64,000 nucleotides of DNA from Gemmobacter denitrificans (GCF_036964905.1 NZ_JBALHR010000004.1:186001-250000); one strand, 5' to 3'. Shown: positions 24,369 through 33,460, counted from the first letter of the stretch. Program-made: numbers and translations. Notes: generated by a model not told the origin, from the sequence alone.

Positions 24369-27131
24369 ATGGAAGCAATGCTGATGCTGCTGGGGCTGGC
24401 GCTGTTGGCGGTGCCTGTCGGGCTGATCCTTCTGGTCATTTCGCATATTGGCTTGCGGCGGCGTGTCGATGCGCTTGAGGCGCAGCTGGCAAAGTTGGAT
24501 CCGGCGCCACAGGGCACAGAGGCAATCGCCGTGAAGCAGGTGCCCAAGCCATCATCGCCGGCTGCCCCTGCCTTGCCCACTATGGCCGACCCGCTGCCAC
24601 CAGCCGTGCCATCGCCCTGGGATCGGGCCTTGCCCGGCGGCAGTTCCGCACCCGTATCGACCGAAGCCGAAGCCAAGCCGGCCCCCGCAGCGCCTGCCAT
24701 TTCGCAAGACCAGCCGCTTGTGCTGCGTCGGGACCGGCTGGCCGAGCTTGCAGGATGGCTGCGCGACAATTGGGTCTATGCGGTTGCAGCGCTGTCGCTG
24801 GCATTGGCCGGGGTGTTTTTCGTGCAATACGGGGTGGAGCGTGGCCTTCTGCCGCCCCCGGCGCGTGTGGCGCTGGCAATCCTGTTCGGGTTGGCTCTGA
24901 TCGCGGCGGGCGAGGCCGTGCGGCGGCGTTGGGGGGATGGCGCAGAGATGGCAACCGCCTATCTGCCGTCGGTCTTTTCCGGCGCGGGGATCGTTGCCGT
25001 CTTTGCCGGGGTTGCGGCAGGGCGGCTGATGTACGGGCTTTATGGACCGGGTTTGGCCTTTGCCGGATTGGCGCTGGCCGCGATGGGGGCGATCGCCCTT
25101 GGCTGGCGGCATGGTCCGTTACTGGTGGCCGTCGGGCTGATTGGCGCTGCAGCCACACCGTTTCTGGTGGATGGCGGCGGCGGCGCGGTGCCGTGGCTCT
25201 ATGGACATTACCTGCTTGTGGCCTTTGTCGGGCTGGCGGTGGATGCGTTCCGCCGCTGGGCCTGGGTTTCGGTGCTGGCGCTGGCGCTGGCGCATCTGGG
25301 CCTGTGGCTGATGGCTGCGGGCGGAGCGGGTGACGCCGGGTGGCTGTGGTCGCTGGTGGGGCTGGCGCTGATGGCGATCATCCTGCCGCAGCGGTCGCTG
25401 ATGCCCGATCATGACGCGCCTTCGGTGCTGCGTCGCCTCTGGCAGCGCGATGGGGTCTGGCCCGCCTTCCCGGTGCGGCTGGCCTTCGGCAATACGGTTG
25501 TGGTGGTTGCGGTGCTGACGCTGGCCATGCCGGATGGGGCTGCGGGATTGCTGGCTTTCCTGCTTCTGGCTGCCTTGGCGGTGGGGCTATTGCTCTGGGC
25601 TGACAGGGCGCAGGGCCTGGAAGATCTGGCCCCGATGGCGGCTGTGGGATTTCTGGCCAAGCTGGTACTGGCCCAGCCGATGGTTGATGACTTCGCGGCG
25701 GCGGCCATTGCACTGCGCGCGCCGGAAACTGCCGCCCCCGGAACGGTCAGCCTGCTGCTGGCGCTGGCGGTGGCAATTTCGGCGGCCTGTGCGTTGCGCG
25801 CCCGCGCGCCGTCACGGTTGGCCGAGGCCTTCGGCGCGATCTTTGTCGCCCCGGCTGCGGTACTGCTGCTGGATCTGATCTGGCAGCCAGTGCCGGTGAT
25901 CGGGGCCTTCCCCTGGGCGTTGCAGGTGATCTCGGTGGCGGCGGGCATGGTCGCCTTGGCAGTGATCTGGGCGCGGAACGAAGGCGCGCCGGGCCGGCGC
26001 AGTGCCTGGGCCATTCTGGCGGCACTGTCGCTGATCGCGCTTGCGCTGTTCGTGCTGACATCTGCGGCGGCGCTGACACTGGCGCTTGCAGTGCTGCTGG
26101 TTGCGGCGGCGGCGTTGGATCGGCGGTTCAACTTGCCTGAAATGGGATGGTTCCTGCAGGCGGGGGCGGCGGTTCTGTCCTGGCGGCTGGTGGCCGATCC
26201 GGGGCTGGATTGGGCGCTTGATGCCGATCTGGTTCCGGTGCTGGCCAGCTATCTGGCGGTTGCGGGGGCCTGTGCCGCAGGGCTGTGGCTGCTGCGCCCG
26301 GACCTGCCCGCGCCAAGGGCTGTGCTGGAAAGCCTTGGTCTGGCCTCGGTCGCGCTGCTGGCCAATGTGCTGCTGGCGCGGCTGCTGGCCCCCGAACCCC
26401 TTGCCGACGGCTGGACCCCGGACTGGAGCATGAGCCATTGGGGCCTGACCTTGAACGCGATGCCCTGGCTGATCCTGTGCCTGTCGCAACTGTGGCGGGC
26501 TGCGGCCAGCACCGGCTGGGTGCAACGCGGGCGGTTTTTGCTGGCGGGCCTGGCCGGGGTGCTGGCGGCGGGCGGGCTGGTGCTTGCGGTTTTCATCGCA
26601 AGCCCGCTGCATTTCATCCCGGGGGATGGGCCGACCGGTCAGGTGATCGGGCCGATCCTGATCAACAGCCTTGCCCTGGCCTATCTGCTGCCGGGTCTGA
26701 TGCTGCTGGGGGTCGGGCGGATGCTTGGCGCGCAGAGCGAGCGGCGATCGTTGCGCGCCTTGGCGTTGATCCCGGGCAGCGCGCTTGTCATCCTGTGGGC
26801 CGTGCTGACCATCCGGCATTTCTGGCAAGGGCCATGGCTGGGCCTGCCCGCTGTCGGACAGGGCGAGCTTTACAGCTATACCGTGGCGCTGCTCCTGACC
26901 GGGGCGGTGCTGCTGTGGCAGGCCCTTGCCCGCAGGTCTGATGCCCTGCAACGCATGGCCATGCTGGTGATCGGGCTGACGGTCGCCAAGGTTTTCCTGT
27001 GGGATGCCGCCGGGCTGACCGGGCTGACCCGCGTGGTCAGCTTTGCCGGGCTCGGCCTGTCGCTGGCCGGTCTGGCATGGCTGAACCGTTGGGCGCGCGG
27101 CGCATTGTCAGAACCGCGGGACGGCGTCTGA
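24369..27131 (+). CDS. DUF2339 polytopic membrane protein
   Basis: 920 residues from the ATG at 24369, which has GGAAGGGG six bases upstream; an earlier GTG at 24351 is less likely. One N-terminal TM segment and short coiled-coil (RRRVDALEAQLAKLD), then a Pro/Ala-rich linker to ~115, then some two dozen hydrophobic helices to the C terminus. The core RLAELAGWLRDNWVYAVAALSLALAG and ALIAAGEAVRRRW are typical of DUF2339. Function is unknown in all species. It follows ycjF after 61 bases on the same strand and may be co-transcribed. Its last 24 bases overlap the 3' end of the convergent haemoglobin gene. Confidence 0.88.
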   Translation: MEAMLMLLGLALLAVPVGLILLVISHIGLRRRVDALEAQLAKLDPAPQGTEAIAVKQVPKPSSPAAPALPTMADPLPPAVPSPWDRALPGGSSAPVSTEAEAKPAPAAPAISQDQPLVLRRDRLAELAGWLRDNWVYAVAALSLALAGVFFVQYGVERGLLPPPARVALAILFGLALIAAGEAVRRRWGDGAEMATAYLPSVFSGAGIVAVFAGVAAGRLMYGLYGPGLAFAGLALAAMGAIALGWRHGPLLVAVGLIGAAATPFLVDGGGGAVPWLYGHYLLVAFVGLAVDAFRRWAWVSVLALALAHLGLWLMAAGGAGDAGWLWSLVGLALMAIILPQRSLMPDHDAPSVLRRLWQRDGVWPAFPVRLAFGNTVVVVAVLTLAMPDGAAGLLAFLLLAALAVGLLLWADRAQGLEDLAPMAAVGFLAKLVLAQPMVDDFAAAAIALRAPETAAPGTVSLLLALAVAISAACALRARAPSRLAEAFGAIFVAPAAVLLLDLIWQPVPVIGAFPWALQVISVAAGMVALAVIWARNEGAPGRRSAWAILAALSLIALALFVLTSAAALTLALAVLLVAAAALDRRFNLPEMGWFLQAGAAVLSWRLVADPGLDWALDADLVPVLASYLAVAGACAAGLWLLRPDLPAPRAVLESLGLASVALLANVLLARLLAPEPLADGWTPDWSMSHWGLTLNAMPWLILCLSQLWRAAASTGWVQRGRFLLAGLAGVLAAGGLVLAVFIASPLHFIPGDGPTGQVIGPILINSLALAYLLPGLMLLGVGRMLGAQSERRSLRALALIPGSALVILWAVLTIRHFWQGPWLGLPAVGQGELYSYTVALLLTGAVLLWQALARRSDALQRMAMLVIGLTVAKVFLWDAAGLTGLTRVVSFAGLGLSLAGLAWLNRWARGALSEPRDGV

Positions 27132-27512
27132 CGGGCGCCGCGCCTCGGCCACGCCCATCGACAGCGCGCGGCCGATCCGGTGCGCCATGGCAGACCATGC
27201 GGCGGCAGCTTCGCCGGGCAGTGTGCGGGCCAGTGTCGCGTCGAACAGGGCGAGCCAATGGGGAAAATGCTCTTCGCGCACATCGCCCGCCTGCCGATGG
27301 GCCAGCATGGGCGACCCGTCATAGACCCCTTCGCGCAAGATCGCATTGCGCCAGAACCGGGTGATCTTGGCCTCATGGGCCGGCCAGTCATCGACATGGG
27401 CGGCAAAGACCGGTCCCAGCAGCGCATCGGCGCGCACGGCGGCATAAAACGCGGCAACCTGGGCGGAGATCTGTTCGGCAGTCACGAAAAAGCGGGGCGG
27501 AAAGGCGGTCAT
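27108..27512 (-). CDS. Group III truncated haemoglobin
   Basis: 134 residues from the ATG at 27512 (MTAFPPRFFVTAEQISAQVA); AAGGTG sits upstream. The 2-on-2 globin pattern is visible: FYAAVRADALLGPVFAAHVDDWPAHEAKITRFW (B/E helices, Tyr/Trp region) and the proximal-His helix REEHFPHWLALFDATL. Group III trHbs bind O2/NO and probably act in NO or oxidative stress. The 3' end overlaps the DUF2339 gene by 24 bases, antisense. The FAD monooxygenase gene on the same strand lies upstream of it in the transcription order (28763 down to 27597), 84 bases away, so they may share a transcript. Confidence 0.88.
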   Translation of the reverse strand: MTAFPPRFFVTAEQISAQVAAFYAAVRADALLGPVFAAHVDDWPAHEAKITRFWRNAILREGVYDGSPMLAHRQAGDVREEHFPHWLALFDATLARTLPGEAAAAWSAMAHRIGRALSMGVAEARRPSDAVPRF

Positions 27513-27596
27513 GGCGGCACCTTGGGGCAAGATGCACCAGCGATGCAGCTTTGTGCGCGCGGGGGCAAGGCGGCGGGATGTCTCAGGCCCGAAGCA

Positions 27597-28763
27597 TCAC
27601 GGAAAGCGCTGTCCTGCCAGCGGGGGCAGCATGTCGCCCGACACCAGCGCCGTCAGCAGATGGCGCACCCCCGGCAGGCGAGAGAGCGGCGCCAGCAGAT
27701 GGTCGCGCAGTGGCGGCAAGGCCCGGCTGCCGGATTGATACATCGGAGTGAAGGCCGCGCTCATGCCCTGATAGGCGCGGATATGCCAGCGGCGCATGGC
27801 GGCATAGGCGGGCAGGGGCTCGGCCTGATCCAGCGCCAGATGCAGGGCGAGCGCATCCAGCAGCGCCATATTCGCCCCCTGTCCAAGCTGCGGGCTGGCG
27901 CGATGAGCGGCATCGCCGATCTGCACGAGACCGGGCGCATGTGGGCGGCGCAGCGTGCCGTGGGTATAGCGCGCCGGGGTGAACTGGGCCAGATCGGTGA
28001 TTTGTGCGGTAAACGCCTCGGCCTCGGGCCAAAGGTCGCGCGCCTGTGCCGCCCAGGCCGCCACCCCGCCGTCGCGCCATGCCTGAATATCGGCCACCGG
28101 CAGCGACCAGAACAGGGCCGCCATCGCCGGGCCACCGGGTTGCATCCGGCCAATCGGCAAGACGCCCATCATCTGTGCCGCACCACGATAGCGTTGGCGC
28201 AGCTGATCGGGGGGCAGGCGGCAGCCTTCAGGCCAGCGCAGATTGGCCCAGACCGCGCCATAGCGCAGCGGCCGGGCGATCAGGGGCGACAGGTGTGACC
28301 CCGCACCCGCCGCATCGACCACCAGATCAAAGGGGCCAAGCTGGCGGCCATCGGCTAGGATCAGGCTGCGCCCCGCGCCCTGTGGCGGGGCCGCGATGAC
28401 TTCGGCCCCGGTGATGACCGGCACGGCAGCCCGCTGCACCGCCTGCCACAGCGTATCGAACAGGGCCGCGCGGTGAATCGCCAAACCCGGCGCGCCACTG
28501 CGATAGCTGACATCCAGCACGGCACCGCGCCGCCCGACCGCATGGCCCAGCATCCGGGCAATCGGCGCACCCAGAACGCGCGCCTGATCACCCGCGCCGA
28601 TCCGGTCCAGGACCGCCAGCCCGACCGGCTGGATCACCAGCCCCGAACCGACCGGACCGGGGGCCTGAAACCGCTCGACCAGCGTGACATTCCGCCCCGC
28701 CTGCGCGGCTAGTGCCGCGAAGGCAAGCCCGCCGATCCCGGCCCCGACAACTGCAATTTGCAT
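27597..28763 (-). CDS. FAD-dependent monooxygenase (UbiH/salicylate-hydroxylase type)
   Basis: 388 residues from MQIAVVGAGIGGLAFAALAA. The GxGxxG dinucleotide fold is at 7-12, with the acidic end of strand two at LVERF. The second FAD motif is GDAAHRASPQLGQGANMALLDA (~280-300), and the DG-type motif is replaced by LVVDAAGAGSHLS. This is the flavoprotein aromatic hydroxylase fold. The substrate is unknown; there is no ubiquinone or aromatic pathway next to it. Expected to hydroxylate an aromatic or polyketide-like ring using NAD(P)H and O2. Confidence 0.85.
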   Translation of the reverse strand: MQIAVVGAGIGGLAFAALAAQAGRNVTLVERFQAPGPVGSGLVIQPVGLAVLDRIGAGDQARVLGAPIARMLGHAVGRRGAVLDVSYRSGAPGLAIHRAALFDTLWQAVQRAAVPVITGAEVIAAPPQGAGRSLILADGRQLGPFDLVVDAAGAGSHLSPLIARPLRYGAVWANLRWPEGCRLPPDQLRQRYRGAAQMMGVLPIGRMQPGGPAMAALFWSLPVADIQAWRDGGVAAWAAQARDLWPEAEAFTAQITDLAQFTPARYTHGTLRRPHAPGLVQIGDAAHRASPQLGQGANMALLDALALHLALDQAEPLPAYAAMRRWHIRAYQGMSAAFTPMYQSGSRALPPLRDHLLAPLSRLPGVRHLLTALVSGDMLPPLAGQRFP

Positions 28764-28863
28764 TCCCGCCCCCTGCTGCACGGCCCCTGAATGGCCGCAA
28801 ACGCCCGGATTTGCAAAGCCCGAAAGGCTGGACCCGGCGCGCGGCCTTGCGTATAAGGCCCGC

Positions 28864-28914
28864 ATGATGACCCTGACCGCGCTCATCCATCGAATTACCG
28901 TCCCGGCGTGCTGA
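28864..28914 (+). CDS. Candidate 16-residue leader ORF upstream of ileS
   Basis: ATG ATG ACC CTG opens a 16-codon frame (MMTLTALIHRITVPAC) ending in TGA at 28912-28914, 79 bases before ileS. It contains two Ile codons and ends VPAC. Between it and ileS lies a 7-bp hairpin. The arrangement resembles a leader-peptide/attenuator, but the Ile codons are not consecutive. No ribosome site is obvious, so this is a hypothesis only. Confidence 0.2.
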   Translation: MMTLTALIHRITVPAC

Positions 28915-28941
28915 TCAGCCGCCGGGTTACGCATTCTGCTT

Positions 28942-28961
28942 GCGGCCCCAAGCCGGGCTGC
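28942..28961 (+). promoter_or_regulatory. Hairpin in the ileS leader
   Basis: GCGGCCC (28942-28948) pairs with GGGCTGC (28955-28961), one G-T pair, six-base loop, followed by CCCTTTCC. It ends 31 bases before the ileS ATG and could act in attenuation or control of ribosome access. Confidence 0.3.
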
Positions 28962-28992
28962 CCCTTTCCGATCTCTCCGAGGACTGCCCGAG

Positions 28993-31977
28993 ATGTGCGC
29001 CGACACGCCTGAAACCGATCCGAAGTACCCTGTCTTCCTGCCCGAAACCGCCTTTCCGATGCGTGCGGGCCTGCCTGCCCGCGAGCCCGGCTGGTTGAAA
29101 CGCTGGGAGGAGATCGGGGTTTATGACCGGCTGCGCGAAAAGAAGGGCCGCAAGCCCTTCACGCTGCATGATGGCCCTCCTTACGCCAACGGCCATCTGC
29201 ATATCGGCCACGCGCTGAACAAGATCCTGAAGGATTTCATCGTGCGCAGCCAGCAGATGCTGGGCCATGACGCGCGCTATGTGCCGGGTTGGGATTGCCA
29301 TGGGTTGCCGATCGAATGGAAGATCGAGGAGCAGTATCGCGCCAAGGGCCTGAACAAGGATGATGTGGATGTGGTGGCCTTCCGTCAGGAATGCCGCAAA
29401 TTCGCGGAAGGCTGGGTGGATATCCAGCGCGAGGAGTTCAAGCGCCTGGGCGTTGCGGGGAATTGGGCTGACCCTTACCTGACGATGGATTTCCACGCCG
29501 AGGCGGTGATTGCCGAGGAATTCATGAAATTCCTGATGAACGGCACGCTGTATCAGGGGTCGAAGCCCGTGATGTGGTCGCCGGTGGAAAAGACCGCACT
29601 GGCCGAGGCCGAGGTGGAGTATCACGACCATACCAGCCATATGGTATGGGTGCGGTTCAAGGTTAGAGCAAAGCGCAATCAAGTTCCTTCTTCTAGAGAC
29701 GGTGACCAGCCCTTTGAAGAGTCTCAAGCCAACAAGTTGGCACAAGGAATAGAGGAATCAAAAGCTTCGGTTGTGATCTGGACTACGACGCCATGGACAA
29801 TCCCGCAGAACCGCGCCGTTGCTTACTCTGAGGCGTTTCCATACGATCTTTTTGAGGTTCTTGCCGTCGCGGACGGAAGCCTTGCAGTTGTCGGTGAAAA
29901 GCTCATCCTGGGGCGCAAACTCGCTGAAGATGTATTTAGGGCGGCAAAGGTCACAGATTGGCGCGTTGTCGAGCGTGTCGATGCATCAACTTTGGCGGAG
30001 TTAGTTGCGGCGCATCCTTATCGTGGGATCAAGGACGCCGATGGTATGCCTGTCATAGAGTGGAACTATGACGTGCCGATGCTGCCGGGCGACCACGTGA
30101 CCGATGACGCGGGCACCGGCTTTGTGCATACCGCGCCTTCGCACGGCGATGACGACTATCAGCTTGGCCTCAAGTTCGGCCTCAAGATGACCTATAACGT
30201 CGAGGCGGATGGTTCCTATCGTGCCGATCTGCCGCTGTTTGCAGGCCAGCACATCATCACGCCCGAGGGCAAGGAAGGCCCGGCCAATGTCAGCAATATC
30301 AAGGCGCTGCACGGGGCGGGGGCGCTGTTTGCCAAGGGCAAGCTGAAGCACTCTTACCCGCATTCGTGGCGCTCCAAGGCGCCGGTGATCTATCGCAACA
30401 CCCCGCAATGGTTTGCCGCGATTGATGCCAAGATCGAGGATGGCAAGGGCGCCTATGGCGATACGATCCGCGCCCGCGCGCTGCATTCGATCAACCATCT
30501 GGTGCAGTTCACGCCGGTCTCGGGCCGCAACCGCCTGCATTCGATGATCGAGGCGCGGCCTGACTGGGTTCTGTCGCGCCAGCGTGCCTGGGGCGTGCCG
30601 CTGACCTGCTTTACCAAAAAGGGCGCGCGGCCCACGGATGCCGATTTCCTGCTGCTCAACGCAGAGGTGAACAAGCGCATCGCGGCGGCCTTCGAGGCCG
30701 AGGGCGCGGATGTCTGGTATGTGCAAGGGTTCAAGGAAAAGGTGCTGCAGGGCATCGTCGATCCGTCGGATTATGAACAGGTCTTTGACGTGCTGGATGT
30801 GTGGTTCGATAGTGGTTCTACCCATGCTTTCGTGCTGCGCGACCGTGCTGACGGCACCGAGGATGGCTTGGCCGATCTTTACCTTGAAGGCACCGACCAG
30901 CATCGCGGCTGGTTCCATTCGTCGATGCTGCAAGCCTGCGGCACCAAGGGCCGGGCGCCCTATCGCGGGGTGCTGACCCATGGGTTCACGCTGGACGAGA
31001 AGGGCATGAAAATGTCCAAATCGCTCGGCAATACCGTGGCCCCGCAGCAGGTGATCGACGAATATGGCGCCGATATCCTGCGTCTGTGGGTGGCGACCTC
31101 GGACTATACGGTCGATCTGCGCATCGGGAAGGAAATCCTGAAAGGCGTGGCCGACAGCTATCGCCGCTTGCGCAACACCATGCGCTATATCCTTGGCAAC
31201 CTTGCAGGGTTCACCGAGGCCGAGCGTCTGGAAACGGCCGAAATGCCAGAGCTGGAGCAATGGGTGCTGCACCGCCTGGCCGAGCTGGATACCGAGGTGC
31301 GCAAGGGCTATGCCGCCTATGATTTCCAGGGCGTGTTCCAGAAGCTGTTCACCTTCTGCACGGTTGATCTGTCTTCGGTCTATTTCGACATCCGCAAGGA
31401 CGTGCTGTACTGTGATGCACCGGAAAGCACCCGCCGCCGCGCGGCGCGCACGGTGCTGGATATCCTGTTCCACCGGCTGACCTCGTGGCTGGCACCCATT
31501 CTAGTGTTCACCATGGAAGAGGTTTGGCTGGAGCGGTTCCCGCAAGATGGCTCGTCGATCCACCTGACCGATTTCCCTGACACGCCGAAGGATTGGCTCA
31601 ATGAGCCGCTGGCGGCGAAATGGGCGCAGGTGCGTCTGGCGCGGCGCGTTGTGACGGCAGCGCTGGAGGTGCAGCGCAGCGCCAAGGTGATCGGGGCGAG
31701 CCTTGAGGCCGCGCCCGTGGTGCATGTGGAAGATGCGGCCATGCTGGCCGCGCTGAAATCGGTCGATTTCGCGCAGGTCTGCATCACCAGCGCCATTCAG
31801 GTGACGGCAGACCCGGCCCCCGCCGAGGCCTTCCGCCTGCCGGAACAGCCCGGCGTGGCTGTGGTGTTTGAATTGGCCGAGGGCGAGAAATGCGCCCGCT
31901 GCTGGCAGATCCTGCCGGATGTGGGCACGCACAAGCATGCGCAAACCTGCGCCCGCTGCGACGAGGCTTTGGGCTAA
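28993..31977 (+). CDS. ileS: Isoleucyl-tRNA synthetase, with an atypical editing-domain segment
   Basis: 994 residues, class I synthetase attaching Ile to tRNA-Ile. HIGH occurs at 70-73 and KMSKS near 675 (GMKMSKSLGN). The CP1 editing domain holds WTTTPWT (~259-265) and HTAPSHGDDDY. The C terminus has a zinc finger (CARCW...CARCDEALG). Bases ~29660-30065 (residues ~224-357, inside CP1) differ from the rest: AGA, ATA, TTA, TCT and CCT codons, lower GC (about 48% over 29701-29760 against about 63% at 29581-29640 by hand count) and an extra polar stretch (RAKRNQVPSSRDGDQPFEES) before the Thr-rich loop. This suggests replacement by recombination from another lineage. The reading frame is intact. 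Confidence 0.97.
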   Translation: MCADTPETDPKYPVFLPETAFPMRAGLPAREPGWLKRWEEIGVYDRLREKKGRKPFTLHDGPPYANGHLHIGHALNKILKDFIVRSQQMLGHDARYVPGWDCHGLPIEWKIEEQYRAKGLNKDDVDVVAFRQECRKFAEGWVDIQREEFKRLGVAGNWADPYLTMDFHAEAVIAEEFMKFLMNGTLYQGSKPVMWSPVEKTALAEAEVEYHDHTSHMVWVRFKVRAKRNQVPSSRDGDQPFEESQANKLAQGIEESKASVVIWTTTPWTIPQNRAVAYSEAFPYDLFEVLAVADGSLAVVGEKLILGRKLAEDVFRAAKVTDWRVVERVDASTLAELVAAHPYRGIKDADGMPVIEWNYDVPMLPGDHVTDDAGTGFVHTAPSHGDDDYQLGLKFGLKMTYNVEADGSYRADLPLFAGQHIITPEGKEGPANVSNIKALHGAGALFAKGKLKHSYPHSWRSKAPVIYRNTPQWFAAIDAKIEDGKGAYGDTIRARALHSINHLVQFTPVSGRNRLHSMIEARPDWVLSRQRAWGVPLTCFTKKGARPTDADFLLLNAEVNKRIAAAFEAEGADVWYVQGFKEKVLQGIVDPSDYEQVFDVLDVWFDSGSTHAFVLRDRADGTEDGLADLYLEGTDQHRGWFHSSMLQACGTKGRAPYRGVLTHGFTLDEKGMKMSKSLGNTVAPQQVIDEYGADILRLWVATSDYTVDLRIGKEILKGVADSYRRLRNTMRYILGNLAGFTEAERLETAEMPELEQWVLHRLAELDTEVRKGYAAYDFQGVFQKLFTFCTVDLSSVYFDIRKDVLYCDAPESTRRRAARTVLDILFHRLTSWLAPILVFTMEEVWLERFPQDGSSIHLTDFPDTPKDWLNEPLAAKWAQVRLARRVVTAALEVQRSAKVIGASLEAAPVVHVEDAAMLAALKSVDFAQVCITSAIQVTADPAPAEAFRLPEQPGVAVVFELAEGEKCARCWQILPDVGTHKHAQTCARCDEALG

Positions 31978-32043
31978 CGCGCCTGCCTGCAAGGCAATTT
32001 TGGAGGGGGCGGGCTGTCAGGGTCCGCCCCTTCGTCATGCAAC

Positions 32044-32267
32044 ATGGCCTCGACCTCGGCGAGGGTCAGGCCGGCGCTACTGAAACGCGGTTTGACTGCA
32101 ATTGGTGCGATTGTCGGATTGCTGACCGGCGCGGCGGCCGCCACGGGCCGTCTGGCCGATGCGGCGATAAGGTTCAAAACTGGATCGCGACGCCACAAGG
32201 GCAGGCGGTTGTGGCGGCCTTGCGTCCGATCTGGGATTTGCTGGTGACCTTCTTCAAGGGGGGCTAG
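32044..32267 (+). pseudogene. Possible small broken gene after ileS
   Basis: The 446-base stretch between ileS and the next gene has no long convincing frame. One frame from ATG 32044 gives a plausible basic then hydrophobic start (ALLKRGLTAIGAIVGLLTG, ending near RLADAAIRF), while the frame offset by -1 gives a plausible end (NWIATPQGQAVVAALRPIW to FFKGG, stop at 32265-32267). Together they would make a ~75-residue small membrane-associated protein interrupted near 32170-32185 by a frameshift. Alternatively this is non-coding. The minus-strand frame here looks random. Confidence 0.25.
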
Positions 32268-32423
32268 CGCCGGTTTGTCCCGCATAGCGGCCAATCCGCG
32301 CAGGCCCGCCCAGATCGCGGCAAAAGGCCGGTGCCGGGCCGGAAAGCGCCGCCAATTCGTGGCCTTGCGCTTGTGGCGCGGCTTGGCCCGTGCCAGCATC
32401 GCGCAAAACAACGGAGCCCTTGC

Positions 32424-33020
32424 ATGACCCGCCCATTCGCCCTGCTTGCCCTGCCGCTGTGCCTGATGGTCAGCCCGGTTTGGGCCGATCCTGCCGATGA
32501 TGCGGCGATTGCGGCCTTTTCGGCGGCCTATGCCGAAGCCTGCGCTCCGGCCTTTGACGAAACAGGCAAACTGGCCGAACCGCCGCAGCGGCTCGAGATG
32601 ACCTCACCCAACAGCTGGGGCGGTGATCCGACGCCGGTGACGCTGTGGCATTTTACCTGCATGCTGGGGGCCTATAACATGACCTCGGTGGTCATGGTGC
32701 AATCGCCCGCTTGGGGGCTGGTGCCGCAGGGCTTTGCGCGGCCCGATCTGACCATTGTGACGGAAGACCCGGCCAACCCCGAAAGCCCGCTGAAAGAGGT
32801 AAAGATCGCCGGCTGGTCCGCCAGCCCCTTCCTGGTCAATGCCGAGATGGACGCCGCAACCGGGCGGGTGTTCGAATTCAGCAAATGGCGGGGCCTGGGG
32901 GATGCGTCTTCAACGGCAGAATGGCAGCTTGTGGACGAAGGCTTTCGCCTGATCCGCTATGAGGTGGATGCCAGCTATGACGATCAGATCAATCCGGTGA
33001 CCCTGATCCCCGCGCCATGA
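32424..33020 (+). CDS. Exported DUF1176-like protein
   Basis: 198 residues, signal peptide MTRPFALLALPLCLMVSPVWA cleaved before DPADD, and a GGAG ribosome site seven bases before the ATG. The C-terminal ATGRVFEFSKWRGLGDASSTAEWQLVDEGFRLIRYEVD is reminiscent of DUF1176 proteins, which carry GRGLGDC...W; the usual cysteines there are absent. Predicted periplasmic, function unknown. Its stop overlaps the ogt start (ATGA), so the pair is translationally coupled. Confidence 0.78.
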   Translation: MTRPFALLALPLCLMVSPVWADPADDAAIAAFSAAYAEACAPAFDETGKLAEPPQRLEMTSPNSWGGDPTPVTLWHFTCMLGAYNMTSVVMVQSPAWGLVPQGFARPDLTIVTEDPANPESPLKEVKIAGWSASPFLVNAEMDAATGRVFEFSKWRGLGDASSTAEWQLVDEGFRLIRYEVDASYDDQINPVTLIPAP

Positions 33021-33460
33021 CGACGGTGCAAAGCCCCTTTGGCCCGGTGTCGCTGCGCGAAGCGGATGGGCGTCTGGTGGCGCTGGTCTGGGGGCCGGGC
33101 AGCGGCGAGGCGTCGCCGCTGATCGCCGAAGGGCTGGCCCAGTTGCAGGCCTATTTCGACCGCCGCCTGACGCGCTTTGATCTGCCACTGGATTGGGGGC
33201 AGGGGCTGCACGAAAAGGTGCGGCGGGCCATGGCGGCCATTCCGCTGGGCGAAACCCGCAGCTATGGCGAGATTGCACGCGCCGTGGGGGCCCCGGCCCA
33301 GGCGGTGGGGCAGGCCTGCGGGGCGAACCCGTTGCCGATCCTGATCCCCTGCCACCGGGTGCTGGGGCAAAACACCCTCGGCGGGTTTTCGGCACCGGGC
33401 GGCGTGGAAACCAAGGTGGCCTTGCTGCGCTTTGAAGGCGCAGCAGGGCTGCTGATCTGA
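33017..33460 (+). CDS. ogt: Methylated-DNA-protein-cysteine methyltransferase
   Basis: 147 residues. The acceptor cysteine lies in LIPCHRVLGQNTLGGFSAPGG (~113-132), the invariant PCHRV of O6-alkylguanine-DNA alkyltransferases. The helix-turn-helix ETRSYGEIARAVGAPAQAVGQACGANP precedes it, and the N-terminal domain is the short Ogt type with no Ada regulatory part. It removes alkyl groups from O6-guanine or O4-thymine in a single suicidal reaction. It overlaps the DUF1176-like gene by four bases. Confidence 0.94.
   Translation: MTTVQSPFGPVSLREADGRLVALVWGPGSGEASPLIAEGLAQLQAYFDRRLTRFDLPLDWGQGLHEKVRRAMAAIPLGETRSYGEIARAVGAPAQAVGQACGANPLPILIPCHRVLGQNTLGGFSAPGGVETKVALLRFEGAAGLLI

Noticed and set aside
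31974..32411. 145-codon minus-strand frame between ileS and the DUF1176-like gene
   Set aside because: Composition looks random, no ribosome site, and it overlaps the upstream signals of the next gene; kept only as a note in the intergenic entry.
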